A stretch of DNA of 62,000 nucleotides from Glandiceps talaboti (taxonomy: Eukaryota; Hemichordata; Enteropneusta; Spengelidae), in assembly GCF_964340395.1 (NCBI RefSeq), contig NC_135554.1, positions 15,175,592 through 15,237,591 of the forward strand. Reading direction: 5' to 3'. Within the stretch, counting starts at the first letter, position 1, and each line of letters begins with the position of its first letter. The notes beneath the pieces are model-generated. The model was not told the origin of the DNA, did not search any database, and saw only the letters and a program-made list of their open reading frames with translations. Below are positions 46,490 to 59,189 of the stretch, one piece after another. Position numbers and translations under genes: made by a program.

Positions 46490-46705
46490 AATTTCATCTA
46501 TAAGTTGTATTTTAAAGTTGATTCATTGGGGTGCTGATTTTTGAGTGCGGACCCAAAAATAAATTTGATGTAATATATTGTACCATATGTGTACACAAAT
46601 ATGTTTACACACAGGTGAATCAATACTGTTCAGGTGTACAATATTACAAATAAGTCATCATATCTAATAAAACAGTTTCAAAAAAATGTTCAAGTTACAG
46701 CTTTT
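46490..46705 (-). repeat. Dispersed repeat family, copy 3 (inverted)
   Basis: Read in reverse: GCTGTAACTTGAACATTTTT, TTGAAACTGTTTTATTAGAT, AATATTGTACACCTGAACAG, TATTGATTCACCTG, ATATATTACATCAAATTTAT, TTTTGGGTCCGCACTCAAAA, CACCCCAATGAATC. This is the best match to copy 2 at 40.6 kb, in the opposite orientation. Confidence 0.8.
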
Positions 46706-46709
46706 GTAG

Positions 46710-47380
46710 ATTTCAATAATTTAGGTACACACCTACCTGACCTTGTAGATTAACAGTTGCAGTATTTAAGAATTCACAAAAACTTATCATTTATTCATAA
46801 CTAATGTATGACTAGCTTTTAAGTCAAATTAGAAATGGTTCATAAAGCCGCTATGTATTAATAATAAATCAGAAACTGTATAAAAAGCTATGCTTTGAGA
46901 TATTCTGTTTAATAATATGACACAAATGTATACTGTATTTCATGGACAAGACTGTATTTACAAGAAATTCTGAAAAAAATCAACCCCCAGTTCCAAACCA
47001 ACAAAACAAATTTGTCCACTTCAAACTAATTTTAATGAGGTAATTCCATTACATTGTAATTAATAATTAATGTAATACAGACATAATAATTTTAATACCA
47101 TAATAATAATAATCTTTATGGGTCCAAATATGGCAATTTGTTGACTGGTCACCATTAGGCAGAGTCCTTGTGACCGTGGGTTAAAATACGAGGGATCTGG
47201 ATATGGAGAGAAAAACCTCAATAGGGTCAAACTGAGCATCACCCCTTTCTACGTACAGACCCGATTTAATATTCAATCACACCAAGCCATCTTTAGTGAC
47301 ATCAAACTCTGACAACAGTGATCATAAGAGGCATATTACGAGCTAACTGCTCGGTTACTGACAATTAGACATGACGTCCC
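46710..47380. other. No gene seen
   Basis: AT-rich DNA with AATAAT runs near 47090-47112. A LINE-tail-like ATAATAATAATAATC string is present, but no flanking LINE sequence was recognised. Confidence 0.4.
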
Positions 47381-47383
47381 AAA

Positions 47384-47502
47384 ATTTTTCTTCATTCAAA
47401 CAAGGAAAATATGAGTGACCTAAGGGGCTTGGTCACAATGAGTCGCTAGACGAGCAGTGACAAGGCCATACATAGCGAGTATTAGGGAATAATACACTAC
47501 CT
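47384..47502. mobile_element. Foldback MITE, second copy (shortened)
   Basis: Shares CAAAATTTTTCTTCATTC, GGAAAATATGAGTGACCTAA, GGGGCTTGGTCAC, the loop GAGTCGCTAGACGAGCAGTG and the end TTAGGGAATAATA with the copy at 8317-8464 read in reverse. The right arm is shortened and partly replaced. Confidence 0.75.
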
Positions 47503-47504
47503 CA

Positions 47505-48765
47505 AACAAAACTAATGAAAAATCTGGAAAAATAATGACAATTTAAAAAATTTTGATTCCATATTTTGAGCATCACAGAACCAGTGACCAAGGAACCAGC
47601 TGTCGGGATGTAAGAGCGGCCAGGGTATAAAATCCCATATTTTCTATTCAAAGCCAATATCTTGGCTAAGTTATACACGGCATAATCCAATATATTTTAT
47701 GTACATGCAAGTTTACAACCTTGTTCCTCTGATCTTACTCACGTCACACTGTGTAGTTACAGAAGCGTAAACTTACACACCTTTACACTGACATTTCTAT
47801 AATATATGTGATCACAATGTATATAAAAAGTGTACTATTCATCTACATTCGTGTTATTTATGGACAATATTACATGTATAAATAACTCGTCGTTTACTGT
47901 TGTTTAATAAACTTTGAATGAAATCACAATATTAGTGCAATCGTTCACACAATGCTCAAATTGTCCAATACTCGTTTAGTAGTAATTTCAAGCCATCATG
48001 AAGGAAAGTCATTCTGTTATCTCTATGGGTTATTTAACTGGATAATCGCAAAGTTTTGTGGGTGTCAAGGATAGTGGAAATATAGCGAAAAGATATTTTA
48101 CAACTGACAGGTCTCCTCACAATCACAGAAACTAATACTATGACAGAATCCCATGACAAGTAAATGAAAGTGTGGCTTATTTGGAGCTTTGTACATGTAT
48201 GGGTTCTTTCAGTTATACTTTCACGAGTGTAGCATGTGAAATTGCATCAGAAAACACACAAGTGCAAATACTCACGTAACCGCACTGGCACCCATACGGC
48301 ATGGGGATAGTTAATATTACTTATCTGCAACAAATTTCTGTAAAAATCATACTATGCGATCTCACGTTTTCAGGTACATGGAACAATTGCAACATCATTT
48401 GCATACAGGTACGCAATACTGTTGTCGGTGTTGCACAATGTATTGTCAATGAAAATACCACTACTGAGCGCACCGGTGCAAGTAATTACATACTTAATAT
48501 GATTGAATACTGAGCCAGGGACTGTTAATAAAATATTAATCACATATTTGTATAGATATTTGGGTTCCATTCACTATACTGTCAAGGTATAACTCATTTC
48601 AACACGTAGTGACATATACAGGTAGCTCATATTACTGCTCATATTACAGCTAATAATCCAATCTGATACACATTATAATATCATATCTCATGCATTTGCT
48701 AAATTCCTATGCAAACATTTCAACTAGTACAACACAGTTCGTTGCTGGACTGAGAGATTTAGACC
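47505..48765. other. No gene seen
   Basis: AT-rich. The short frames at 47690-47502 and 48301-48570 have no domain. No repeat was recognised. Confidence 0.45.
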
Positions 48766-48766
48766 G

Positions 48767-48933
48767 CAGTGTTTTATTTAAGGGCGGTAAGTAGGTAAAA
48801 TCTACCGGGGTTCCCACATCATTTTACCGGGGTTCCCCATCTAAACTATGATACATTGCATGGGAAGCACTACCAGTTTTACCTCTTTCCCCCTTTCTGT
48901 TACCGGGGTTCCCAAACCTTAGCAAAAACACTG
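48767..48933. mobile_element. hAT-like MITE, copy B (best preserved)
   Basis: Ends CAGTGTTTTATTTAAGGG and, in reverse, CAGTGTTTTTGCTAAGG, which are imperfect terminal inverted repeats with the CAGTG/CACTG termini usual for hAT elements. The interior has ACCGGGGTTCCC three times (one with an extra C) and one ATACATTGCATGGGAA block matching copy A (16036-16188). No exact target-site duplication was found for this copy. Confidence 0.75.
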
Positions 48934-48974
48934 TCTAAGACCTACACATACCGAACTTACTACAAACATACAGC

Positions 48975-50010
48975 CATACCCTTTGGGTTGCATCAATTGG
49001 GCTAACCTTTAAGCAAGATATAGAAATGAAATAAAGACATGGTTGGACCACGAGAGACATACAAACAAACCAAAATTCACTGAGATGGCCAAATCATTTT
49101 GGGTGGCATAAAATTAACCTTTGTTCAATGTTTTAAATTAAATTAAATCGTTGAATGCTGGTTGGACTGAGAGATGCATAAATACACCAAAATTCCCTGC
49201 AATAAATTTAACACACCCCTTTGGTTTGCATCAATAGGGAACTTGCAAACCCGTCATGTTGAATGTTGCATCATGGGAAATGTGATAATAAATACTAATC
49301 AATTAGTATTGTAAACAATATTGTTACATTGTTTGCAACAACAAATGATAAATTCATAGTCACTCTGACCATTGTGGGAGGTTTATTTTATCAGTAGCTC
49401 CAGATTAGGTATTACAATAACCACATGCAATCCCATAGTCCTTTGCGTCTGAGCATGCTTAGTCTGGATTGCAAGTTCCCTATTGGTCTAACTCTTGTAC
49501 AAGATTTAAATGAAATCAATGAATGGATGGATGGGTTTAGATTGACTGAGAAACACACACACACAAACCAAGATTCACTGAGATGGTCACATCTGTTTAG
49601 TTGCATCAAGTGGTCTAACCTTTATGCAAGGTTTAATTGAAAGTTCTTGAACTGAGAGACAAAAACAAGCCCAAGATTCACTGAGACGGCCACATCCCTA
49701 TGGATGGCATCAATTGGTCTAACCCTTATGCAAGGTTTAAATTAGTTGCATCAATTGGTCTAACCTTTATGCAAGGTTTAATTGAAAGTTCTTGAACTGA
49801 GTGACAAAAACAAACCAAGATTCACTGAGATGGCCACATCCCTTTGGATGGCATCAATTGGTCTAACCTTTGTGCAAGATTTAAATGAAATCAGTGCATG
49901 GTTGGACTGACAAGCAGACACACAATGTACAAAGTGAACTTACCCAGAGACAGACACTGAAATTGAACACTTAGCAAACCCCCTTTGGGTGGTATCCATT
50001 GGGGTTTCTA
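48975..50010. repeat. About 125-bp tandem repeats, 7-8 diverged copies
   Basis: The unit runs CCCTTTGGGTTGCATCAATT, GGTCTAACCTTTATGCAAGG, TTTAATTGAAA, a TTGAACTGAGAGACA block, AAACCAAGATTCACTGAG and ATGGCCACAT. Copies are visible from 48981, 49095, 49215 (interrupted by the MITE at 49233-49484), 49590, 49700, 49750, 49840 and 49975. The copies at 49600-49870 are most alike. The open frames here (49412-49640) are repeat translations. Confidence 0.85.
49233..49484. mobile_element. 252-bp MITE, copy 1, inserted in the 125-bp array
   Basis: Terminal inverted repeats are perfect over 16 bp: AATAGGGAACTTGCAA and TTGCAAGTTCCCTATT. The flanks CATC and GGTC match the uninterrupted array sequence CATCAATTGGTCTAAC, so the empty site can be reconstructed from neighbouring units. 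This fits a 2-bp AT duplication. The interior contains ACTAATCAATTAGT. No coding sequence. The second copy is at 61558-61810, with about 90% identity by eye. Confidence 0.93.
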
Positions 50011-50014
50011 TGTA

Positions 50015-53000
50015 ATGCTATACAACATGCCTTGATTTATATGGTAATGTGCACTTTCCCACCAACTGTGATGTATTCCTAGGTCTCACACTGTAATGGG
50101 TGACTCACAGCCACTACTATAAATCATTTCACATTTATGTTCATTTCAGTAGAACATACAGGCTTTCAGGCTAATAAAATGAGATTTTACAACATCAGAA
50201 CCAGGTGAAATATGGATCAGACCAGCTACACTGAAATATTGATGATCAATTGATCATATTCATATTTCTTTTTTTTAAATATACACCTGCAGTTTTTTAA
50301 AAAGACATACTAAACTCTATTTGTGGACATGGCCACCAGCTTATAATTTAGGCAGAACCTTGAAGATCTGTCCATTTTCTTTATAACTCGGTGCATAGTA
50401 TTATATGGAGGAGGGAGGGGGTTTGACTTTAATACTTAAACTGAGTCTTTTCAGATTTTATAGATATTGAACACAATAAAAGACTATTGCATTCTACACA
50501 AAGTAAAAGTGACAAGCTTTCATTCTACATCATATCTTCTATGCCATACAGTAATGATATTCAACAGAGTATACTGTATTTCTGAAATCAGTTGTTCCAG
50601 TGTCTACACAGAAAGTGTTCCTTGTGATATTTGTACAGGTGTCGCTAAATAAGTATATATTCACAACATGTACTTCAGATTGGTCTCGTGCTATAAATTA
50701 TTCCATTATATTCAGTACACACTATACAATATTGTGAAAGTACATGTACTCTAACACTACAACCTGTATGATAAACTCTCACACTCAGATCAAAGGATAT
50801 TTCTAATTTCAAAATTTAGAAAAAAATTGCCACTCAAAATATGATACTGTTTAACAGTGTTTTGCTAGATTTGGGAATTCCAGTGACAGAAGGGCTAAAT
50901 CTCGTTAATTCTTATATATATTTCTATACTTTGTTGTATAATTGTGGTGAAATTTAAACCCTGGCAAAATACCTGGGGAACTCAGGTACATGTTACCTAC
51001 TTAACGCCCTTAACAAACATACGATGCTACACACAATACACTGAATATAAATTACAAATGTATGTGCACAATTTTCCTTTTCAAATTTTCTTACACAAAT
51101 TTCTTGGTTTTGAAATTAACACTCAGAAACTTGAATCATGGTTAAATATTTTCCATGATGATATTACAAACTCAAACACAGTCACAGTCAGAAGCAATTT
51201 ACTTACTATTATAACATAATGTCCCCTCCCAGTTTCCTCTTTCACACTTTCCTCTTCCTGTTTACTGACAAGTAGTTCAACGATTCTAGGACACCATAGG
51301 CAGACTTCAATTAGGGTAGAATATTTTCATTAGAAGCATCAAAGTATGAAAGCTAGGATGAAATTCAACATGAAAGGAAGCGTGTGCTTGCAATACTAAT
51401 TGTTAGACTTTTGCATACGAATGTTTTTTCTGCCTGATTTATCCAGAGTCTTCACATTCCAGCATTTTGTGTATACCTCTACGGGACACATAAATTGCAC
51501 GATTCAACTACAAAATACATACAATACATTGCTGATTGAAATGTATTCAAATAATCAATCTCTGAATTTAGAATGAATAAAATGTAATGGTTTCATTTAG
51601 GTATATAGATTACGCCTATAATATAAGTAGTCTGTGAATGAAATTACATTGTTTAGTTTACTACAAAAAGTCTGCAATATCTGCATATATTGACACTTGA
51701 ATAGCAGATTAATATATAGTAAACATATTTGATTGAGCAGAATTGCACATAAATGATCAAATGATTGATTTTATTTATTTTTCTTATTAGGTGTATTTAC
51801 AGATAACTGGCTGCTGTGTTTTCTGTTTGTCAGATGAATGCCTATGTATGAAAATGTACATAATCTATCCACAGGAAGGATGAACACTGGTAGAAACAGT
51901 AATTCTTAGTCTTGTATTGATTTGGTATGCAATGCACAGAACCAACAAGTATGAAAGACTATACAAATACAATACGTAATTCAATCAACTATTCTTCCAT
52001 TTGTGTTACAATTTATGTCTCCCATTTCAGTTACCACTTTTTACTGTGAGCACCATTCACCTCCTTGAAAGAGTTTTACATTTCTCCCACAATGCAACAT
52101 TCTTGATACAAATTTAACTGCACCACATCCTGGGTGCATTCAAAAATTCAAAGCCATACATGCATTAAATACATATAGTCAGAAGAAACAAGAACTCTTA
52201 TGATGCACATATCTCCAATATTTACTTTATTTTTCTGGCTGCCGGCTCAAAATTGTTGCCGCTGGATGTAAACCGTAATTAGGACTAATGGTATGACTAT
52301 TGATTGGTAGGTGTACCTTTGTCATATTTGTGCCGATGGTCGGATGGAGTCTTGTGTGGAATCATACTTACATCCATGTAATAATGGGCTGGATATAATT
52401 TATAGCTGCAAGTCTCAAGTTTTGACTCTTTAACATTTTCAGAATGTCAAACTGATAGCTTGTTGATTATCTTTCTCTATAAAGCTGTCATGATGTGTGG
52501 TTTTTATGGATTTAAAATGATAGTTATGAAATCACACACTCCTTTCCAGTTATGTAAGGTATATAACGGTTTCTTTATGACAAGTCAGTTAGTTGAGGGT
52601 TCTATTCATTTCCAGGGAATGTTTGTGAAAGTTTATGTTTTTTCTATGCATGTAATTTATTAAAATAGTCGAAAACAAATGAGAAATGTTGTACAAAAAA
52701 CAAGAAGCATCAAACTTGAATATGAAATAACCTTCTGTACAGATTAAATTCAATTCTAATAGCACAACCAAACCCAAGTAATGTCTAAAACCTTCTGTAC
52801 AGATTAAAGGGGCACAAGATGAGGTTCTATATTTTGGACAGTACTTTTTTGCTGTATGTTAAAAGGCACTCATATTATTTTACTTCCCAAAGCATGCTTA
52901 GTTATCACTTGCAACTAACTGAACACAAAACTAGTATTAGAATATAACTTATAAATGATCCGAATAATTTGTGTACGTATTAAAATGTTGAGGAACTTCC

Positions 53001-54055
53001 TACTATGAAATCAACTGTTCTAACAGTGCCCCGAAGACAATTGCAATATTGTAGACAGTATGCATTGATATTAACATTACACCAGAATAGTTTAATCAAG
53101 GTTTTCTGTACATATTTCCTCTTTGAGTAAAAAGCTTATGAACTCAGCTTGTCACACTCAAGTTTTTCATTTAATTCTGATATTAAACACAACCAAATGT
53201 TTTCTTACCTGCAAGTTAGTAGTAACATTTTGCTTGTTCCAATCGACAGACTAAATGTCAAACTGTCATGGGTACTATACACAACACTTGGACATGTTGT
53301 AAGAATTGAACTGTACCTCTACACGTACACTGTATCTAGAACATTCTACATCATACTTTTGAACAGACTCAATATCTCTCTGATAATTTGTCAAAATTAT
53401 TTTCAAATCATTCTGTCTACTGTCAAATATAACTAGGACAGATGACAGCTGTTTGGATTAGACTTTATGATAAATAACATTTGGTATAAAATCTGACCAG
53501 ATTACAACAACCTCTTCATACAGCTGTACACATCAACAGACAAGGTCTGTGTTTGGATTTCAAAATAACATGTCAGGTGTGTGTATGGTGTTTGCTGTCA
53601 ACAATAGGTACATCACAAATATTTCAAGTCCTAACTAGAAAAAAAGTGAGATACGATCACAAGAGATGACATACAAAACAAACAGTGGAAACGTGATATA
53701 TCAAATCCAAATCAAAGACGACAGAAACATCCACAGGCAGGGTAAGACTTTCATTTTGTGACAACTTATAATTCAATCTAGAGTCTATTACCCATTCCTG
53801 TGGTTAGAATGTTATTTACAAAATATACTATAAGTGGTCCTTCACATATCCTGTATAATTACTACAACATAAATCAGTAGTTATCTCTAATTTATACAGG
53901 CTTAAATTAGCATATCAAAAGCTCATACTTACAACTTTACGACCTGTTTAAGGTGACCATATTCATATTCAGATGAGTTACTGATCATACCACTTCAAAC
54001 CAGACGCCAGTATTCTAATGTCGGTACTTTTTAGTACTTGTACACATACCTGTAC
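50015..54055. other. No gene; one short direct repeat
   Basis: AACCTTCTGTACAGATTAAA occurs twice (about 52729 and 52790). Otherwise AT-rich sequence. The open frames at 50944-51219, 52460-52663 and 53149-53436 show no domain or splice context. Confidence 0.45.
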
Positions 54056-54084
54056 CTCTGAACCCATCTTGATAAATAAAGCCT

Positions 54085-54385
54085 AGTCTGATTTTAAAAC
54101 TCACAACTTCTCATCTGCTGCTACTAATTTACTGGGAAGTGATTTTGAACAATTCTGATGCCACTGCTCACTTTTATTTTCCTGTCTTTTCCAACTAAAA
54201 TCATTTGAACTCATTTTGATAATAGTTATGGAAGCCAGACTTTAAAACTCACAACAAATTTTCATCTGCTACTGATTTACTGGGGATTTTGAACAATTCA
54301 ACTGTCTTATACTACTATGTTCACGTTCTTCATTTCTAGGCTTTTTCCCGCCAAATCTTCTGAACACAATGTTTTGTTTTTCTAA
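54085..54385. repeat. Imperfect tandem duplication, 2 x about 150 bp
   Basis: Both halves contain TTTAAAACTCACAAC, TCATCTGCT, ACTGATTTACTGGG (ACTAATTTACTGGG in the first), TTTTGAACAATTC and a later AATC-TTTGAAC/TCTGAAC block. The first starts near 54093 and the second near 54240. Confidence 0.7.
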
Positions 54386-54389
54386 TACT

Positions 54390-57300
54390 GTTTATCACAT
54401 TTCTACTTTACTTTACTCTACACCAGAATCACATATAATCCCCGATGACAGAGTGGTGACAACATTTTGATATACACATCAAATTTACCAGAAAAGTACA
54501 TGAAAATGAAATATCACCACAAGTCAGACAGTAAAGGGGTGAAATATGATAGTACATCAATCCTTTCCCATGTTAACTCCTGTCTATGGAATTAGAGAAG
54601 CCATGCAATTTCTACTGTGTTTTCACCTTGCTAAAGTACAGAAAACTAATGAGTAGGGCAAAGGTGAGGTTTGACAATCCTTTGACGAAAGGTGGGTTAT
54701 CCTATGTCTTGGATAGGGAATCAGCCTGGAGACATGTACTTAGATTATTTCAATACTGAGGACTGAACTAACTTCAGTTGAAAACTACGCTTGTTTCAGA
54801 TTTACGTGTAGTCATCAACAAGTTGTCAAAATAATGAAAAATCAAAGGACTGATACGTTTGTTGACATCACTGAACACTCCAGACACTATATGATGAGGG
54901 GAAAACAAGCAGTCAATCAGTGCACAATTTTTTTTCCACTGACAGAACGAACACTATGCTGTGGCTTAAGTTGATGATAGAACTTGGACATCTAGAGTTG
55001 GTGAGAAAGTGCCAAGGATTTGTCACTTGATGATTTGTATACAGATACTTTTTTCTGGAGACTGAAATCTTGCACATGCTCAAAAGTAAAATTTCTCCAT
55101 CTCAAGTACTTTTTTTTCACACAATTTTGAATAAACTGCTAATTTACACGCCCTTCATATTTTTTCCGATTTTCTTTTTATCTATATATAACACTATAAA
55201 TTTGTTTATGATGACATCAGAGTGTGTAGGCTCCAAGGTGATGTACATGCATACAAATTATGCACAAGTATAATGAGTATAAATGTTCCCTGAAGCTGTC
55301 TGCTTGATGATATAATGCAAGGAACTGAGCTTTTACAAGTACAATGTAGTAACGATATAGTACGTCAAATGGCCTGTGGCTTAAGGAAACAGTTTTATTC
55401 ATGGTATATGATGGCGTACAAATTCCACAATAGAAATACGTAGGTCATTTTCATGTTGACAGTAACAAGAACTTTTCAGCAACAAATAATCTGACAACCA
55501 TAAAATTCTGAATGAATGGATTAAAAAGAAACATTGAATTAAACTGTTCTCTGTGAAATTCTCCATTTTCTTCTCGTACGAATTCTTCTACAAGTTGCTC
55601 TATGTCAGAAAACACCAATGTTGTAGTCTAACTCTTATGGAATATGGCTCTTACTGGAGGAAACTTAATTATATTGTACATTTGTACAAACTGGCTGCAT
55701 ACAAGAGTTATTATACAACATAGGTCTTGAGTGTTATTGGCAGGATACTACAGACATTTTCTTTTTTCTTCTTGCATTATCAGGTCTAATCTCTCAGGAT
55801 GCAGTCACACAATAGACGCAATCACAGTCAAACTGTTCATGTGTATACAAGAAGCCCAAGATGATGACTATGTAGAGACTGCTTATTGAATTCTGGTCTT
55901 CTACCTCATCAGCTGTTGACTATCACATCTTTCCATTACACCTACATCTTGCTATCCTGATATGTATTCAGCTCTAGTTCTAAGACTGTTCACCGGAAGG
56001 ACCTATCTCAATGCACTATTGAAGGACAACGACATGAATGACCAATGACATTCTAACTAAAGGGCATACATCTTTCATCTGGGTTTGCCTCATTATTTCC
56101 CCCCTTTTTGCAATTATTTTGTCTCCAAAATGCTTCGACTATCCTCCCTAAGTATTCTATTACACAATATGATGGATAAAAGGTGCAATTATTGGTGCAT
56201 TTCGTTCTTCGTTATCCTCTAATAATTTCAACATAAAGGCAGCTCAGATCATCCACATAATCTATTTAATATGTAGATAAATTTCTTCACACCTTCTGTC
56301 TCGATATTGCTTGAACTTTCAGCTCTCTCCTTTTTGAGAAGACACTCATACCTCCTACACTTGCACCTCATTGTAAGTATATCCTCACTAGATAAATACA
56401 CATTTTCTTTCTCTTTTTCTTCTGGTTGGAACGTCTACTTCCTTTCATCAATATAATGGCACGTGAAAGGAATACATAACGATTTGTCAATCCAAATGAC
56501 GGGAAATGATATTCAAGTGTTTTAATCCTGCAAGTAACTGTTATTTAGATCACTTAGTTTAAATACTTTCAAATACGCAAACACTTTCTCTTTCTATTAA
56601 TCCATTCTATACATATATACAAGTACCGCCATGGATGGCTCATCTGATAATTACAAGTGCATAGTCAAGTCAAGCTGGTTGATAAGGAAACGGCCTTATT
56701 ACGTTACTACTTTTAAACTTCAACAGCTGTTGGAAATCATGTTTTTCCATCAGAGAGTATGTTATCCAACTAAGATAATTATATCCTTATAGAGGTATAC
56801 AATAGAAGCAATTGCAGAGCAATCACCCCCCATACAGAACATTCAGACTACGCATGTACAACAATGTTTCTCCTATGCTGACTCACTCTCCTATGTTAAT
56901 ACTCTAATCCAAACAATGGCTCTATTTTTATAAAAATATCAACATAAAACGGTCCTTTCTACAGAAATCTTACAAGAAAACCATTCACAACTCTGTCTAT
57001 ATATATTAGATACACACACTTAAATACTCACTGGCACCCTGTGAATAGCAATGCCTACGTTCCGATAGAATTTACATATCATTTCACATAGGCTTTGTCT
57101 GCAGGACTTCCTCGTCGGTCACTGCATGATTCACATGGACACAGTATAGCCAGAATAGTAAATTCTCTACACTTCACGGATTACATGTGCAGCAGTTTAG
57201 AATCCCTTAATACTTGGTTAATATCATCACAAAAGTGTACAGATATCAGAAGCTAAAATTTGGGTAGTTTTTTTAATCTACAGTGAATCTAAACCCGCTA

Positions 57301-57930
57301 GTCATGCATCCTTCTTTCTCAAGGGTGCTATCTTTTCTGGAGAAATATTATTGCCTACGACGACAGCATGTTAGAGCTGTATTATACACTCAATATTCAC
57401 ACTACATACATGTGAATGTACAAGTAAATTCAATGAATTACAGTGTATGGATAGCTTATTGTGTGTTCAGATTGGATTATCTAGGAAAATAATAAATATG
57501 ATTTTTTTGTAGTGAGACACTCTTCTCCACCATATCCATACTACACAAACACTGTAACTATCTTAGAATTTGTAATATAATGTCCAGTTCTGTAGGAATC
57601 CATGATGAAGTTGTTGGCAGTTACGTGTAGTATGTACATGTATTGTGGATTTCTAGCTACTTCACATCATATTCTAGATGCTATACACAGGCTTGCTTTT
57701 CTATGATCTCTCTCTCTCTCCACTGACTAGTCAAATGCCTGTATCTACATTGTAGCACAACATTCTGTTCTTGGCACCTGCAGCGACAGTTTAGATGCTA
57801 TTGGAGCGTTGATATAAATGTGATGACGTTATCGCGAAGTCACACACGGGTCACACCAATTGAATATTTATGGGGAGCTGTCTGAATGAAGTAACCAATT
57901 ACAACCACCTGTCAGTGTGTGATGGATTAT
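54390..57930. other. No gene seen
   Basis: AT-rich DNA. The open frames at 55070-55273, 55402-55217 and 57283-57492 have no recognisable features. No exon, RNA gene or repeat could be supported. Confidence 0.45.
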
Positions 57931-57936
57931 TACTGA

Positions 57937-58215
57937 CATGCGCTGTTCACTCTTTCCCAAGTGGTGGGAGATTTAGCTAGACTTTTGGTAGATTATGTTC
58001 AATTGACTATTCGTGGAGAGAGATATCGTATGAAATTGAGCCCAACTTATCGACTACATCAGACATGTAATCTTCAAGTGTATTATGTAGTACATAAGTT
58101 TACCACATTGAGGGAGTGTCCATTAACACATACATGTGTAAGCATTTCTTTCACTGAGGGTACACTTACGATAGTTGAGGAATCAATTGTAACTTTTCAA
58201 AAATTTTTACAGTAA
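57937..58215 (+). CDS. Unrecognised open reading frame, about 92 codons
   Basis: Open from after a TGA at 57936 to the TAA at 58213-58215. The GTG at 57961 is not a likely start and the first ATG is at 58030 (MKLSPTYRLHQTCNLQ). The composition looks coding-like, with alternating hydrophobic stretches (LARLLVDYVQLTIRGERY; CVSISFTEGTLTIVEES) and three Cys. It could be a terminal exon (a TTTCCCAAG acceptor-like site precedes 57962), but no domain was recognised and chance cannot be excluded. Confidence 0.22.
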   Translation, partial: HALFTLSQVVGDLARLLVDYVQLTIRGERYRMKLSPTYRLHQTCNLQVYYVVHKFTTLRECPLTHTCVSISFTEGTLTIVEESIVTFQKFLQ

Positions 58216-58554
58216 AAAATAACACCTAACAATTATTTGTTGTGTTACTGGAAAGGTTTTAAATAACGTGCAGCGTTTGTATCGTAACTATAGCCTTGTC
58301 AAATATAGATAAACAATGTACATTATGTAATTAATCAATACCTGATACACATTGGATATGTTATACCGCATACAGGCCAGGCTGAATCCATTCACACAAA
58401 AAATATGGGTTTTGCACCCTGGTTGTTCTACCATACGACGATTCACATCTACACTGCTTTCCTGGGTGCTTGAATGCGAGTCAAAACATTCCTAATAACC
58501 ATTTTTCTCAATTTTTAAGAATTATGAATGCACGATTAGTTATATTACTCCCAA

Positions 58555-58700
58555 ACATTTTTCATCATGCAGTCAGAAAGTACTCGTGATCTAATGGTAT
58601 CAACAATCAACTCATCTATCAACTCAAAGTGACAAGGCCCCTTAGGTCACTCATATTTACCTTGGCTGAACATGAAAAATACCAGTAACTATAGTGCAAC
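58555..58700. mobile_element. Foldback MITE, third copy
   Basis: The left arm starts AGTTATATTACTCCCAAACA and reaches TACTCGTGATCTAATGG. The right arm has GTGACAAGGCCCCTTAGG, TCACTCATATTTACCTTGG and ends CAGTAACTATAG. The loop reads TCAACTCATCTATCAACTC. It aligns with 8317-8464. A half copy (CAATATTTTTCTTCTTTCAG ... ATCATGACCTAAAGG) lies at about 59090-59140. Confidence 0.75.
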
Positions 58701-58749
58701 AATCTACAAGATTGATTAATTTTTGTCTGTCTATACAATCTATCCTATT

Positions 58750-58868
58750 AGTTTCCCAGGTATTTTTTCCAAACTAAAATTAAGATACAAGATATGGAAA
58801 AATATATTTATACAAGTTTTACAAAATTTCCCTTTTCTGTTACCAGGGTTCTTAGCAAAAACACTAGA
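58750..58868. mobile_element. hAT-like MITE, copy C (left part lost)
   Basis: Contains AAACTAAAATTAAGATACAA, GTTTTACAAAATTTCCC, TTTTCTGTTACCAGGGTT and the right end CTTAGCAAAAACACT shared with copies at 16.0 and 48.8 kb. The left terminal repeat is not recognisable. Confidence 0.65.
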
Positions 58869-59189
58869 GAAGTAAATTCAGGTAAGACTGCATCATAGTA
58901 TTCAATTATACTATGCATGAGCCATTTAGAACAAAAAATATGGAATATATACTGTGGTCATTCTACTTCACAACAACACATGTCTATGTCATGACAACGC
59001 CTGTCTACATCACTGCTTCTGTCTTTGAAATACATTCAAAATTGCCTGATTTTTCTTTGATGTTACTGCCGCTGGTATAATTACGTTATTCACCAATATT
59101 TTTCTTCTTTCAGCTAGAAAATAATCATGACCTAAAGGCAAAGCATAAAACTAGCAAACTTGGTAGGGTGATAGAATTCAGTCGTAACT

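Noticed and set aside
47085-47180. ATAATAATAATAATC string considered as a LINE 3' tail
   Set aside because: No reverse transcriptase or 3' UTR signature adjoins it, and a simple trinucleotide repeat explains it.
48975-50010. 125-bp array considered as a CRISPR-like array or tRNA cluster
   Set aside because: The units are diverged over their whole length with no constant repeat and unique spacer pattern and no cloverleaf; the sequence is eukaryotic.
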